The position numbers and the translations under genes are program-made. From Pseudoalteromonas sp. R3 (lineage in GTDB: Bacteria > Pseudomonadota > Gammaproteobacteria > Enterobacterales > Alteromonadaceae), in assembly GCF_004014715.1 (NCBI RefSeq), contig NZ_CP034835.1, positions 310,001 through 374,000 on the forward strand: a stretch of 64,000 nucleotides of DNA, read 5' to 3'. Positions 24,072 through 34,051 of this stretch are shown here, piece by piece (position 1 is the first letter of the stretch; the number at the start of each line of letters is the position of its first letter). The notes below the pieces were generated by a model. It was not told the origin of the DNA and made no database searches. It saw only the letters and a list, made by a program, of their open reading frames with translations.

Positions 24072-24076
24072 GGCAT

Positions 24077-24808
24077 ATGACGCAGATAAGTATAAGTAGA
24101 GCAAAGGTTAGCGCATATTGCACAATTTTGGCAGTGAGTGTCGTGGTATCTACATGCCTCGCCCTCTCTGTGTGGCAATGGCAAAGAGCAGCCCAGAAAT
24201 CATACCTGATTGAGAAGCGACATAGCGACCAGGCACCACGTGAGTTTAATGCGATTGCTGATCTGCAAAACAAGGCGGCGCTCGAGGGAAAACAGTTTCG
24301 GATACGTGGATACTTTGACGAATCACGTTACTGGCTGCTAGACAACCAGATTGTCAACGGATCACCAGGCTATGACGTAGTGGCTTTGTTTCGCCCTGAA
24401 TACCGCGATGAATGGCTGGTCGTTAATCTGGGATTCGTACCTGCGACACAAAGTCGTACGGTATTACCAGAAGTTGAGCTACCTGCTCTACAACAAACAA
24501 TCGACGTTGAGTTCAAAATCGGTAAGTGGGCGGGATTTACTCTGGCAACTCAGCCCGATTTAAATGCAGCGCAGCCACAACTGCTCCAATATCTAGATCA
24601 AACATTTTTTGTTTCTCAGACGCAGCGCTCTATTTCGCCCATGCTCGCGTATGTTTCTCGCCCCGTTACTACGGCAATTCAACCTCATTATGAGGCGGTG
24701 GTGATGGGACCGGAAAAACATAGGGCCTATGCATTACAGTGGTTGTTACTGGCCGTTGCGGCGATGATCATTCCCTATTTTGCCTTTAAAAGGAAGCATG
24801 ATGAGTAA
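24077..24808 (+). CDS. SURF1-family cytochrome oxidase assembly protein
   Basis: SURF1 proteins help insert heme a into subunit I. The 243-residue protein has the classic layout of one helix at each end (about 12-32 and 219-236) around a periplasmic domain, with the signatures LSVWQWQRAAQKSYLI, IRGYFDESRYWLLDNQIVNGSPGYDVV and the closing HRAYALQWLLLAVA. It overlaps the next gene by 11 bases. The start codon is nearly back-to-back with that of the divergent DUF2909 gene. Confidence 0.92.
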   Translation: MTQISISRAKVSAYCTILAVSVVVSTCLALSVWQWQRAAQKSYLIEKRHSDQAPREFNAIADLQNKAALEGKQFRIRGYFDESRYWLLDNQIVNGSPGYDVVALFRPEYRDEWLVVNLGFVPATQSRTVLPEVELPALQQTIDVEFKIGKWAGFTLATQPDLNAAQPQLLQYLDQTFFVSQTQRSISPMLAYVSRPVTTAIQPHYEAVVMGPEKHRAYALQWLLLAVAAMIIPYFAFKRKHDE

Positions 24809-25298
24809 GGTTCCAGGATTATTTTTAGCGTGTTGTATCATACCTTTGCTTGCTGCCTGGCTCGTACTCAGGTCAGGATGGCAACCAGACACGACGACCA
24901 ATCAGGGGCGGTTTTTAGGTCAGGAAATCAGACTGAATGTACCAGAACAAGTGCACAAAGCTTGGTTTATTGCATTGAATCAACCAGGAGATTGTAATCA
25001 GGCATGTCTGGGTCAGTCAGAGTTAATGGACCAGCTAGTTGTTGCTTTGGGAAAGCATCGTCAGCAAGTTGGTCTCTTGTTGCTGGGCGAAGGTCAGAGC
25101 GAAGTGGCCAGTGTAATACCGGAAGCGCCAGTATTGTCACCGGGGGCGTTTTATTTGGTCGACAAGCGTGGTTTGGTCGTACTGGAATATTTGCCACAGC
25201 AGGACCAAACCGCAAATAGAGTATTGCTCAAAGGCCTGCTTAAAGATCTAAAAAAACTCTTGTCTTATGAACGAAGCAGTTCTGGAGGTGGTCAATGA
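24798..25298 (+). CDS. Membrane-anchored protein of the oxidase cluster, function unknown
   Basis: The ATG at 24798 follows AGGA at a short spacing; a second ATG is three bases later. The 166-residue product has one N-terminal helix (LFLACCIIPLLAAWLVL) and a periplasmic part. The segment KAWFIALNQPGDCNQACLG and the later AFYLVDKRGLVVLEY resemble a thioredoxin-like fold of the SCO type, with two cysteines spaced CNQAC instead of CPxxC. Genes of this kind sit between surf1 and ctaA in related bacteria and are thought to aid oxidase assembly. I do not assign a specific role. Confidence 0.75.
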   Translation: MMSKVPGLFLACCIIPLLAAWLVLRSGWQPDTTTNQGRFLGQEIRLNVPEQVHKAWFIALNQPGDCNQACLGQSELMDQLVVALGKHRQQVGLLLLGEGQSEVASVIPEAPVLSPGAFYLVDKRGLVVLEYLPQQDQTANRVLLKGLLKDLKKLLSYERSSSGGGQ

Positions 25299-26287
25299 CG
25301 CAGGGATTTAAAAAGCTGGTTATGATGTCAGCGTTGCTCGCAGCACTGGTTGTATCTTTAGGTGCCTACACTCGACTCAGTAATGCAGGTCTGGGATGTC
25401 CGGACTGGCCAGGGTGTTATGGTTTTTTGACGGTGCCTAATGAAGCACATGAACTTAAATCGGCACAACAAAAGTTTCCCGATAGCGAAGTACACCAGAA
25501 GAAGGCCTGGATTGAAATGGTACACAGGTATTTTGCCGGTGGTTTAGGGTTAGTCGTTGCCGCGATTTTCATTTTAGCACTGCGTCACCCTAGCTATAGT
25601 AAAGGGATCAAAGGCTTGTCTACTGTGCTTGTTGTATTAATTATGTTTCAAGCGCTGCTGGGTATGTGGACTGTGACTATGAACTTACAGCCATTGATCG
25701 TAATGGGGCACTTGCTTGGCGGGTTTACCATACTCAGCCTGTTGACTCTGCTCTGGCTCAAAACCAATAAGCCGCCTGCCGTCACTATTGCGCATTTATC
25801 AGGCCTGAAAGTGATAGCGCTCTGTGTACTCGTAGTTTTGATAATACAAATCGCGCTGGGTGGATGGCTGGCAGCAAACTATGCTGCGCCGCACTGCCGT
25901 GGGTTGCCATTGTGTGAAAATGGCGAGTTGTTCTCGCTGAATAGCTTGTTTCAATTACCACATTCCTCTGCCAGCTATGAGTTTGGTGTGCTACCTTTTG
26001 AAACCCGTCTTTCCATACATCTGGTCCATCGGATCTGGGCCATGGTAACGCTAGTCGCCATTTTGTTTCTTTGCTGGAGGCTTTATGTGCGTATTCCAGA
26101 TTTAAGTGTAAAGCCTGTTATTTTGCTCCCGGCTATTTTGGTATCGTGTCAGGTTCTTTTGGGTGGCGCAATTGTGCATTGGCAGTTCCCTCTGTTGTTG
26201 ACTCTGTTCCATAACGTGATGGCTGCACTTTTATTACTGTCACTGGTTCGGGTGTGCTATTTACTTTTTTATCAATCCAGGGGGTAA
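25295..26287 (+). CDS. ctaA: Heme A synthase (COX15/CtaA family)
   Basis: The enzyme oxidises the C8 methyl of heme O to give heme A. The 330-residue membrane protein has eight helices in two related halves. The signature LGAYTRLSNAGLGCPDWPGCYG near the N-terminus and the matching IALGGWLAANYAAPHCRGLPLC in the second half are present. Conserved histidines occur in EMVHRYFAGG, MGHLLGG, HLVHRIWA and TLFHNVMA, in line with two heme sites. The start overlaps the preceding stop by four bases. Confidence 0.95.
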   Translation: MTQGFKKLVMMSALLAALVVSLGAYTRLSNAGLGCPDWPGCYGFLTVPNEAHELKSAQQKFPDSEVHQKKAWIEMVHRYFAGGLGLVVAAIFILALRHPSYSKGIKGLSTVLVVLIMFQALLGMWTVTMNLQPLIVMGHLLGGFTILSLLTLLWLKTNKPPAVTIAHLSGLKVIALCVLVVLIIQIALGGWLAANYAAPHCRGLPLCENGELFSLNSLFQLPHSSASYEFGVLPFETRLSIHLVHRIWAMVTLVAILFLCWRLYVRIPDLSVKPVILLPAILVSCQVLLGGAIVHWQFPLLLTLFHNVMAALLLLSLVRVCYLLFYQSRG

Positions 26288-26290
26288 GGT

Positions 26291-27196
26291 ATGGCTATGA
26301 GCGTACAACAACTCGGGTCTGTTTTTCCTGATCTTTTTGCTGGTATGAAGCCTTACCTGGCGATTACCAAAGCCAAGGTGGTTTTGATGCTGGTGCTGAC
26401 AGCCTGGGTGGGTCTTGCTCTTGCACCTGATTTAGGGCGTAGTTATGGCCAGCAATTAATGAGCTTAATATCAATTGGCCTGATCTCTGCGTCGGCAGCG
26501 GCCATCAATCATGTCGTTGACCGCAATAGAGACAGTAAAATGGCTCGAACACGACATCGGCCTCTTGCCATGCAGCAACTCTCTGTATCTAAAGCGCTGC
26601 TCTTTGCTGCCAGCCTGGCAACGACAGGGACCATAGGCCTGTTGTGGTTTAGCAATTGGTTGTGTGCGGTACTGACTTTGCTGGCGTTGCTTGGTTATGC
26701 CGTTGTGTATACTGTATTTCTCAAGCATATGACACCGCAAAATATTGTGATTGGTGGGCTTGCAGGTGCGTTACCGCCATTGCTCGGTTGGGTTAGCGAG
26801 ACTGGGACTCTGGCAGCTGAACCCTGGCTGTTGGTTATGATTATTTTTGCCTGGACGCCGCCTCATTTTTGGGCGCTGGCGATTGCTCGCAAAGCGGATT
26901 ATGCAAGAGCGGGGATCCCCATGCTACCCGTCACACATGGGATACAGTTTACTAAGCTATGCATGATCGTCTACACGCTGTTGTTATCCCTGGTATGTGT
27001 GTTGCCTTATTTGATTGGTATGGTGGGGCTTGTGTATCTGGCTTCGGCCTGCATCCTCAACGGGGTTTTTACATTTTTGGTTGTACGCCTGTATGTGGAT
27101 CACACTGTGCAACAGGCCATGGGAGTTTTTCGTTTTTCTATCTGGTATTTACTGTTACTCTTTGTCTCATTATTCGTAGACAGAGCACTGGTATGA
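26291..27196 (+). CDS. ctaB: Protoheme IX farnesyltransferase (heme O synthase)
   Basis: This UbiA-family enzyme adds a farnesyl group to heme B to make heme O, the substrate of CtaA. The 301-residue protein shows the first Asp-rich motif NHVVDRNRDSKMARTRHRPL, the second region DYARAGIPMLPVTHG, and about nine helices. The gene follows ctaA by three bases behind GGGTAAGG and overlaps the next gene (ATGA). A second ATG lies six bases downstream. The name cyoE is used for the same family. Confidence 0.95.
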   Translation: MAMSVQQLGSVFPDLFAGMKPYLAITKAKVVLMLVLTAWVGLALAPDLGRSYGQQLMSLISIGLISASAAAINHVVDRNRDSKMARTRHRPLAMQQLSVSKALLFAASLATTGTIGLLWFSNWLCAVLTLLALLGYAVVYTVFLKHMTPQNIVIGGLAGALPPLLGWVSETGTLAAEPWLLVMIIFAWTPPHFWALAIARKADYARAGIPMLPVTHGIQFTKLCMIVYTLLLSLVCVLPYLIGMVGLVYLASACILNGVFTFLVVRLYVDHTVQQAMGVFRFSIWYLLLLFVSLFVDRALV

Positions 27197-27798
27197 AAAC
27201 CCTTTTTCCTCTTGTTTTAGTGCTGGCCGTGTTAAGTGGGTGTCACCCAGCACCGAAAGTATCAGAATTTGCCGTACATTATGAAGAGCCGCGGAAACTT
27301 AAGCCGTTCGTCCTGCAAGATCAACATGGTCAGGAGTTGACGGCTGAGCAGCTAACCGGACAATGGAGCTTGCTGTTTCTTGGATATACTCATTGTCCGG
27401 ATATATGCCCTATGACCTTGGCTAAGCTCACAAATATCGCTGCAACGCTGGAGCCTGTCCAGGCCGTCAATGTCTGGTTTGTTGCTGTCGATCCACAACG
27501 TGATACTCAGGAAAAACGCAAACAGTATATCGACTATTTCAATCCCAGGTTTGTCGCAGCTTCTGCATCGCATAACGTTTTATTTCCATTTGTTCGTGAC
27601 ATTGGTTTGATCTATGCCATTAATAACAGTGATGAACCTGAATATTATGTTGATCATAGTGCATCCATTGCATTGATTAATCCAAAGGCACAGTTGGAGG
27701 CTATATTTAAACCAGAGTTCAAGGCTGGAGAAGTGCCTGTTATCAATGCCGAGAAACTCATAGAAGATTTTAAAGTAATCGTATCCAAGTATCATTAA
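27193..27798 (+). CDS. SCO1/SenC-family copper chaperone
   Basis: SCO proteins metallate or reduce the CuA site of subunit II. The 201-residue product begins with a lipoprotein signal (LAVLSGC, with Cys18 as likely lipidation site). A thioredoxin fold follows with the copper motif CPDIC in LGYTHCPDICPMTLAK, and the conserved His in YYVDHSASIALI. The ATG overlaps the ctaB stop. It closes the cox cluster; a 121-base gap separates it from the chemotaxis genes. Confidence 0.94.
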   Translation: MKTLFPLVLVLAVLSGCHPAPKVSEFAVHYEEPRKLKPFVLQDQHGQELTAEQLTGQWSLLFLGYTHCPDICPMTLAKLTNIAATLEPVQAVNVWFVAVDPQRDTQEKRKQYIDYFNPRFVAASASHNVLFPFVRDIGLIYAINNSDEPEYYVDHSASIALINPKAQLEAIFKPEFKAGEVPVINAEKLIEDFKVIVSKYH

Positions 27799-27919
27799 AC
27801 TGAGTAAAGTCACTGAATTTAATAATTAATTATTTCTTTTCCGTTATAAATATGGCAATTTCACGGTCACGGTCTAATCTATTCATATCAATAAGATTTG
27901 CAAGGAATGTGCAAGGCAC

Positions 27920-28192
27920 ATGATTAAACTCCCCTCAGAACTTGTGATAAACCAGGTTGAAGAGTTACATCAACAGTTGTTGCTTGAGCTCGAAGCTGGC
28001 CATGCCATTTCTTTAGACATTAGTGAAATACAGCATGCGGACACAGCTTCAATTCAGCTGTTGTGTGCGCTGCAAAAGTATTTGCTGGATATTGAGCAGC
28101 AGATCATGTGGGTAGGCGAAAGTGCTGCATTGTCTTTATCTGTTGAGAAACTAGGGTTAACCGAACTTTTATCTATCAGTAGTACGAATTAA
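27920..28192 (+). CDS. STAS-domain protein of the chemotaxis operon
   Basis: The 90-residue protein is one STAS domain. The segment HAISLDISEIQHADTASIQLL is the typical loop before the phosphorylatable or structural Ser/Thr position (here Thr/Ala-Ser). STAS proteins act as anti-anti-sigma switches or as partners in transport and signalling. It stands 10 bases before cheY, and an STAS gene at the head of this type of che operon is a known arrangement. Its exact partner is not known to me. Confidence 0.8.
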   Translation: MIKLPSELVINQVEELHQQLLLELEAGHAISLDISEIQHADTASIQLLCALQKYLLDIEQQIMWVGESAALSLSVEKLGLTELLSISSTN

Positions 28193-28201
28193 GAGGTCAT
28201 T

Positions 28202-28564
28202 ATGAAAAAGATTTTAGCTGTGGATGATTCTGCTTCGATGCGTCAGATGGTTGGCTTTACATTGAAAAAAGCAGGCTTTGATGTGGTAGAAGCTAAGGAT
28301 GGCAGTGAAGCACTCAGTTTGGCTAAGCAACAAGGGTTTGATGCTGTGATCTCAGATGTGAATATGCCTGTGATGGATGGTATTACATTAATACGAGAGC
28401 TGCGTAATCTGCCAGACTATAAATTCACGCCACTTCTGATGCTGACCACAGAGTCTGGGTTGGACAAAAAAAGTGAAGGTAAAGCAGCAGGTGCGACAGG
28501 ATGGATAGTGAAACCATTTAATCCGGAACAACTACTGGCTGTACTGAAAAAAGTAATTCGTTAA
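28202..28564 (+). CDS. cheY: CheY-type single-domain response regulator
   Basis: The 120-residue receiver has the acidic pair Asp8/Asp9, the phosphoacceptor Asp52 in VISDVNMPVMDG, Thr in LMLTTES and the conserved Lys in WIVKPFNP. No output domain is present, so it acts by binding a partner, in this operon after phosphorylation by CheA. An AAGAGG ribosome binding site precedes the start. Whether its target is the flagellar switch or another device cannot be read from sequence. Confidence 0.94.
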   Translation: MKKILAVDDSASMRQMVGFTLKKAGFDVVEAKDGSEALSLAKQQGFDAVISDVNMPVMDGITLIRELRNLPDYKFTPLLMLTTESGLDKKSEGKAAGATGWIVKPFNPEQLLAVLKKVIR

Positions 28565-28582
28565 CCCTTACGAGGTGCCGCC

Positions 28583-30691
28583 ATGAGTATCGACTTAAGT
28601 CAGTTTTTCGACGTTTTTTTTGAAGAAAGCTTTGAAGGGCTTGATGCGATGGAGTCCGAGCTACTAAACCTCGAACCAGGAAAAGAAGATCAGGAAACCA
28701 TCAACACCATATTTCGGGCTGCACATTCTATTAAAGGTGGCAGTGGCACCTTTGGCTTTACGGCTGTCTCTGACTTCACGCATGTACTTGAGACGCTGCT
28801 TGATCAAATTCGCAATGGAGAACGCCAGCTTACCGCAGAGCACGTAAACTTGCTGCTCAAGGCCGTAGACTGCTTGCGTGCTATGTTGACGGCGTTACAA
28901 GCACAGCAGGAGCCTGAGCAAGAGGATGCGAATGAATTAAAGTTGCGTTTTGAAGCCATTCTCAATGGCGACAATGCCACAAGCAGTCAGACTGAAGAAG
29001 TCAGCGTACCTGAAGAAGCTACAAGCCTCCCGATCACCTTCCAGATCGATTTCAAGCCACTACCTTATCTGTTCAAAACGGGTAATGAACCCTTGTTTAT
29101 GATCTCAGAGTTATCTGAGCTAGGTGAATTAGAAACGCAAGCATTGCATGATGAGCTGCCTAAATTTAAGCAACTAAATCCTGAAGATTGTTATTTGTAT
29201 TGGCGGTTTTTTCTTACGACGACGCGCGGAGAGAGGGCAATTCGGGAAATATTCGAATGGGTTGAGGATGATGCCGAGATCACCATAGTTCAATGTGGAG
29301 GTTTGTTCGAAGAACCCGCCAGTGAGTTTTCTGAAAGCGATACGCAACATCCCCCTAGTGAACCCGAGCCGCAGGCTGACAGCCCAGCCCTTACAAAGCC
29401 TGTTCAGGAAATAAAGAAAGAGCCACCACCAGTTAAAGATGCCCGAAAAAATGCGGATCCCAGCACGACTTCCATTCGAGTGGGTATCGATAAAGTCGAT
29501 TCACTGATTAATATGGTGGGTGAGCTGGTCATCACACAGGCGATGCTAAGCCAGATCGGCGAGCAGGAAATAACGGAGTCCAGTATCGCAGCATTACAGG
29601 AAGGTCTGGCACAGCTGGCGCATAATACGCGTGACCTTCAGGAAAATGTGATGCGCATTCGTATGCTGCCGATAAGCTTTGTTTTTAGCCGTTTTCCAAG
29701 GCTGGTGCGAGACATCTCACAAAAATTGAATAAGCAAGTGGAGCTTAAGTTGATTGGGGAGCAAACTGAGCTGGATAAAACAGTGATGGAAAAGCTCTCA
29801 GATCCTATGGTCCACTTGGTGCGTAATTCCCTGGATCACGGGCTAGAGACCCCAGAGCAACGTATCGCGCAAGGCAAAGACCCCGTTGGGACCGTCACAC
29901 TAAACGCATTTCACCAAGGCGGTAATATTGTTATCGAAATAATGGACGATGGTAAAGGCCTGGATACAGAGAAAATTCGCAACAAAGCCATTCAAAACGG
30001 GCTGATCCAGGAGATGGATGAGCTCACAGTTGACGAAATTAACGAGCTGATATTCATGCCGGGATTTTCCACTGCGGACAATGTCAGTGAAATCTCCGGG
30101 CGCGGTGTCGGAATGGATGTCGTTCGTAAAAATATCCAGGCATTGAATGGATCTGTTGAGGTCAGCTCCGAAGCTGGAGTTGGTTCTACTTTTACAATTC
30201 GTCTGCCTCTCACTCTGGCAATTTTAGACGGTCAGCTCGTACAGGTTGCTGACCATACTTATATTATCCCTTTAATCTCTATTGTTGAGTCGTTACAAAT
30301 TGATATTGCCAAAGTGAGCAACGTTGGCAAGGGGCTGCAGGTGTTGCGTTTGCGTGACGAATATATCCCGATACTGCGTTTGTACGATATTTTCAATCAT
30401 AGAGGGGCCAGAGAAGAGCTCGATAAAACCTTACTGGTTGTTGTTGAAAATGACAATTATAAGGTTGGCATTCTAGTTGACGATTTGCTAGCGCAACAAC
30501 AGGTCGTCATTAAAAGTTTAGAGGCCAATTACCAACGTGTTGATGGTATATCAGGTGCAACCATTTTGGGTGACGGAACGGTGTCTTTGATCATAGATAT
30601 TAGTGGATTAATCAAGCTGAGCGGCCTAAGACGGCCTGGCTCTTCTGAATTACTTGTTGACCTGAAGGCGGACGAGGTGGTCACGGCATGA
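28583..30691 (+). CDS. cheA: Chemotaxis sensor kinase CheA
   Basis: The 702-residue histidine kinase has an N-terminal HPt domain with phosphorylated His48 (AAHSIKGGSGTF), then a middle region (about 150-245) rich in acidic residues that takes the place of the classic P2 domain, a Pro-rich linker, the dimerisation domain (IRVGIDKVDSLINMVGELV), the ATPase domain (HLVRNSLDHGLE, MDDGKGLD, GRGVGMDVV) and the CheW-like regulatory domain at the end. It phosphorylates CheY and CheB in response to receptors. The last codon overlaps cheW by four bases. Confidence 0.96.
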   Translation: MSIDLSQFFDVFFEESFEGLDAMESELLNLEPGKEDQETINTIFRAAHSIKGGSGTFGFTAVSDFTHVLETLLDQIRNGERQLTAEHVNLLLKAVDCLRAMLTALQAQQEPEQEDANELKLRFEAILNGDNATSSQTEEVSVPEEATSLPITFQIDFKPLPYLFKTGNEPLFMISELSELGELETQALHDELPKFKQLNPEDCYLYWRFFLTTTRGERAIREIFEWVEDDAEITIVQCGGLFEEPASEFSESDTQHPPSEPEPQADSPALTKPVQEIKKEPPPVKDARKNADPSTTSIRVGIDKVDSLINMVGELVITQAMLSQIGEQEITESSIAALQEGLAQLAHNTRDLQENVMRIRMLPISFVFSRFPRLVRDISQKLNKQVELKLIGEQTELDKTVMEKLSDPMVHLVRNSLDHGLETPEQRIAQGKDPVGTVTLNAFHQGGNIVIEIMDDGKGLDTEKIRNKAIQNGLIQEMDELTVDEINELIFMPGFSTADNVSEISGRGVGMDVVRKNIQALNGSVEVSSEAGVGSTFTIRLPLTLAILDGQLVQVADHTYIIPLISIVESLQIDIAKVSNVGKGLQVLRLRDEYIPILRLYDIFNHRGAREELDKTLLVVVENDNYKVGILVDDLLAQQQVVIKSLEANYQRVDGISGATILGDGTVSLIIDISGLIKLSGLRRPGSSELLVDLKADEVVTA

Positions 30692-31203
30692 CAGAGCATA
30701 CAAAGTTAAATCAACAATTGGTACTGGACACCGAGAGTGATGAAAAACAGTTTCTGACATTCATGATGGATCAAGAAGAATACGGCATTGATATTTTAGC
30801 TGTCCAGGAAATTCGAGGCTGGGAGCCTGTCACCGTGATCCCCAATTCACCACCTTATGTGAAGGGAGCAATGAACTTACGTGGCACCATAGTTCCTATT
30901 ATCGATTTACGGCAGCGTTTTGGTATTACACATATCGACTATGGTCCGCTAACGGTCGTCATAGTGGTTTCGGTGAAACTAAAAGAGCAAACCAAGTTGA
31001 TGGGGATTGTCGTTGATGCTGTGTCTGATGTGTACAGTATCTCCGAAGAGAAAGCGAAAGATGTACCTGACTTCCAGGATTCTGAGAACGCCCAGTTCGT
31101 GCACGGGTTAGTCAATGTTGGGGAAAAAATGGTGGTGTTACTAAATCTGAAGAAAGTGCTCGATTTACACGATAAGAGCAGTGTTAAGAGCAACGGGGGC
31201 TGA
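30688..31203 (+). CDS. cheW: Chemotaxis coupling protein CheW
   Basis: The 171-residue protein is a single CheW domain of two SH3-like barrels linking receptors to CheA. Conserved features are [46 protein letters not shown] and the later [19 protein letters not shown]-like site is not seen, but the four-base overlap with cheA suggests translational coupling. The receptor gene follows directly. Confidence 0.95.
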   Translation: MTEHTKLNQQLVLDTESDEKQFLTFMMDQEEYGIDILAVQEIRGWEPVTVIPNSPPYVKGAMNLRGTIVPIIDLRQRFGITHIDYGPLTVVIVVSVKLKEQTKLMGIVVDAVSDVYSISEEKAKDVPDFQDSENAQFVHGLVNVGEKMVVLLNLKKVLDLHDKSSVKSNGG

Positions 31204-31204
31204 G

Positions 31205-33889
31205 ATGAGTAGTCAGAGTATTCAAAGTAGTTTAAATAATAAAATCTTAATTGCAGGGGCGATCTTGATTGTCAGTATCATACTTGGGCTCCAGCTCGGG
31301 GGCACAGGTTCTGAACAAATGAAGATGCTTTCGATAGCCCTGCCTGTGTTCGGTGTTGTGATTGCGTTGGGTTATCTAAGAATGGCGTTGTCAGCGTTAG
31401 GCGCTCAACTCGGCTGCGTGTATCGTGTTTTGCCCCATGTGTCTATGGATGACCAGAGTGCTTTGCACGCAATGGATCTCACTGACTTCCCAGAATTATT
31501 TCAAGCCCTAAATGTGGCTCATGAAGCGCAACAACAATCTGATCACACACAGGGTCTGTTGCTGGCTTTAAAGAGTTGCCAAGCCAATATTATGGTTGCG
31601 GACAAAGACCTGAATATTGTGTATTTAAACGATTCAGTCAAATCCATGTTAAGCGCGAATGAACGACAATTACAGGCTGAACTACCTGGGTTTAATGTTG
31701 CAAGCCTGATTGGCACCAACATTGATTCTTTCCATAAAAACCCGAGTCATCAACGTAATATTCTGGCCAATTTGCGAGAAACCTATCAAACCCAGATCAA
31801 AGTTGCGGGTCTGACTTTCGACTTAATTGCAACACCTGTATTTGATGACGGGCAGCGAATCGCGACGCTGGTGGAGTGGAAAGACCAAACTGAGTGGCTG
31901 GCGGCTGAAGAAAAGCATAGAAACCTAGCTGAGAAAAATGCGCGCATTTCCAGAGCTCTGGATGTATGTCAGGCAAATGTGATGCTGGCAGATGAGCACC
32001 TCAATATTGTTTATGTGAACGAGTCTGTGCTGGCGATGCTCAGTAAAAACCAAGAACAACTGCGCACGGTATTGCCTAACTTTGATGCTGATACGCTAAT
32101 AGGCACCAACATTGATGTATTCCATGCTAATCCTCAACATCAGCGCGGTTTACTAAACAAACTGTCAGATGTCTACAATACAAATATTGTTGTTGCTGGC
32201 TTTAACTTTGGCCTGATTGCCACGCCTGTTTTTGATCAACACGGAACTCGTATCGGTACTGTGGTGGAGTGGGAAGATAAAACAGAACGTCTGGCTGAAG
32301 AGAAAAAAGCGCGCCAGACTGCCAGTGAAAATTTACGTGTGCGGCGAGCGCTTGATAACGTGCAAACCAATACCATGATAGCTGATTCAGATAACACGAT
32401 AGTTTATATGAATCAGGCTGTACTTGAGATGATGAGAAACGCAGAGCCAGATCTGCGCAAGGATTTACCTAATTTCGACAGTAGTCAGCTAATCGGACAA
32501 AACATTGATGTATTCCATCGCAATCCTGCGCATCAGAGACGCCTACTGGAAACCTTGTCTAAACCCTATAAAACAGAGATTAAAGTGGGGGGGCGGACTT
32601 TTGGATTGGTTGCCAATCCGATCGTTACAGACACAGGTGAACGTGCGGGTACCGTCGTAGAGTGGGAAGACAGAACCGCTGAAGTCGCCATTGAACAGGA
32701 AGTGAATACCGTCGTTGAATCGGCTCGGGCAGGTAATCTGTCCGCCAGATTGGAGGAGGGTGACAAGCAGGGCTTCTATTTACGCTTAACACAGGGCCTG
32801 AATGGCTTATTGGAAAGCGTCGATTGTGCGGTAGCGGATACCGGCAACATGCTTGATGCCCTTGCTAGAGGAGATCTGACACAGCGAATTGAAGCGGAGT
32901 ATCAGGGCGCGTTTGATAAGCTGAAGCAAGACGCGAACAGTACGGCTGACAAGCTAACCAATGTGTTAGAGCGGATCAGTGCCTCTGCTGGGTTAGTAGC
33001 CAGTGGTGCAGAGGAAATATCACAAGGTAATGCTGACTTAAGCCAGCGCACAGAAGAGCAGGCTTCTTCCCTTGAAGAAACAGCTTCAAGCATGGAGCAA
33101 ATGACGAGCACAGTTCGTCAGAATGCTGACAATGCCAAAGTGGCAAATGAACTGGCCGAAGAAACCAGTGAAAAGGCAACTCGCGGTGGTGAAGTGGTTA
33201 ATCGAGCGGTTGAAAGCATGTCTGCCATCAATGATGCGAGTAAGAAGATTGCGGATATCATCAGTGTGATAGACGAAATTGCCTTCCAGACAAATCTGCT
33301 GGCCCTGAACGCGGCAGTTGAGGCTGCGCGTGCTGGTGAGCAGGGGCGTGGCTTCGCTGTAGTCGCTGGCGAGGTGCGCAACTTGGCCCAGCGTTCGGCG
33401 GGTGCGGCAAAAGAAATCAAAGATTTGATCCGAGACAGTGTTAGCAAGGTTGAAGATGGTACGCTGTTAGTGAATGAATCGGGTGAGACGCTCAAAGAAA
33501 TAGTTGCGTCAGTCAGGCGAGTGACAAATATGATCTCCGATATAGCTGATGCGTCGGTAGAGCAGAGTTCAGGGATTGAACAGGTTAATAAAGCGGTCAC
33601 GCAAATGGATGAAATGACACAGCAAAACGCGGCGTTGGTTGAGCAAGCGTCCGCTGCTGGGGAGTCTATGGCGGAGCAGGCCAATGATATGCGTAATATG
33701 TTGAATTTTTTCAAAGTGGGTGAAGCGCCTGTTACTCATCAAGCAATACCTGAGCAAACTCAACCGACCAATGGCCAGGCCCGTACACCGATTGGCTTAT
33801 CGGCTCCTCAAAATCGTCCAGCACGGCAGCCGCTGGAGCCAACTGCCAATCGCTTTGCAGACGACTCTGAGGAGTGGGAAGAGTTTTAA
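31205..33889 (+). CDS. Methyl-accepting chemotaxis protein with three tandem PAS domains
   Basis: The 894-residue receptor starts at the ATG at 31205, preceded by CGGGGG; an upstream GTG at 31181 overlaps cheW. Two helices lie at the N-terminus (about 12-29 and 40-60) with almost no periplasmic loop, so sensing is probably cytoplasmic. Three PAS repeats of about 120 residues follow (around 125-245, 250-370, 380-495), each with the motif NIDxFHxNPxHQR and each ending in VEWxDxTE. A HAMP-like region comes next, then the signalling domain with the hairpin tip [21 protein letters not shown]. Likely methylation Gln/Glu pairs are present. The C-terminal tail is linker-like and ends in EEWEEF. Confidence 0.93.
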   Translation: MSSQSIQSSLNNKILIAGAILIVSIILGLQLGGTGSEQMKMLSIALPVFGVVIALGYLRMALSALGAQLGCVYRVLPHVSMDDQSALHAMDLTDFPELFQALNVAHEAQQQSDHTQGLLLALKSCQANIMVADKDLNIVYLNDSVKSMLSANERQLQAELPGFNVASLIGTNIDSFHKNPSHQRNILANLRETYQTQIKVAGLTFDLIATPVFDDGQRIATLVEWKDQTEWLAAEEKHRNLAEKNARISRALDVCQANVMLADEHLNIVYVNESVLAMLSKNQEQLRTVLPNFDADTLIGTNIDVFHANPQHQRGLLNKLSDVYNTNIVVAGFNFGLIATPVFDQHGTRIGTVVEWEDKTERLAEEKKARQTASENLRVRRALDNVQTNTMIADSDNTIVYMNQAVLEMMRNAEPDLRKDLPNFDSSQLIGQNIDVFHRNPAHQRRLLETLSKPYKTEIKVGGRTFGLVANPIVTDTGERAGTVVEWEDRTAEVAIEQEVNTVVESARAGNLSARLEEGDKQGFYLRLTQGLNGLLESVDCAVADTGNMLDALARGDLTQRIEAEYQGAFDKLKQDANSTADKLTNVLERISASAGLVASGAEEISQGNADLSQRTEEQASSLEETASSMEQMTSTVRQNADNAKVANELAEETSEKATRGGEVVNRAVESMSAINDASKKIADIISVIDEIAFQTNLLALNAAVEAARAGEQGRGFAVVAGEVRNLAQRSAGAAKEIKDLIRDSVSKVEDGTLLVNESGETLKEIVASVRRVTNMISDIADASVEQSSGIEQVNKAVTQMDEMTQQNAALVEQASAAGESMAEQANDMRNMLNFFKVGEAPVTHQAIPEQTQPTNGQARTPIGLSAPQNRPARQPLEPTANRFADDSEEWEEF

Positions 33890-33915
33890 TCGCTGAGAGT
33901 TCGTTATAACTTTTA

Positions 33916-33948
33916 CGGAGCTGCAATGCTTTAACGGGTGCAGCTCCG
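33916..33948. other. 10-bp inverted repeat between the receptor gene and cheR
   Basis: CGGAGCTGCA (33916-33925) and TGCAGCTCCG (33939-33948) are perfect complements with a 13-base loop. No T-run follows, so it may be a partial terminator or an mRNA-stability hairpin that lowers expression of cheR, cheD and cheB relative to the receptor. That role is inference. Confidence 0.55.
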
Positions 33949-34051
33949 CCTTGGAAACAGGTCTTTGTCACCCGGAGTAATTTACAGAGATAGCATATGG
34001 CATAGCAGGCCACGGGAGTTGAGACTTCACTGCGTATGAGTGAGCAGAGAT

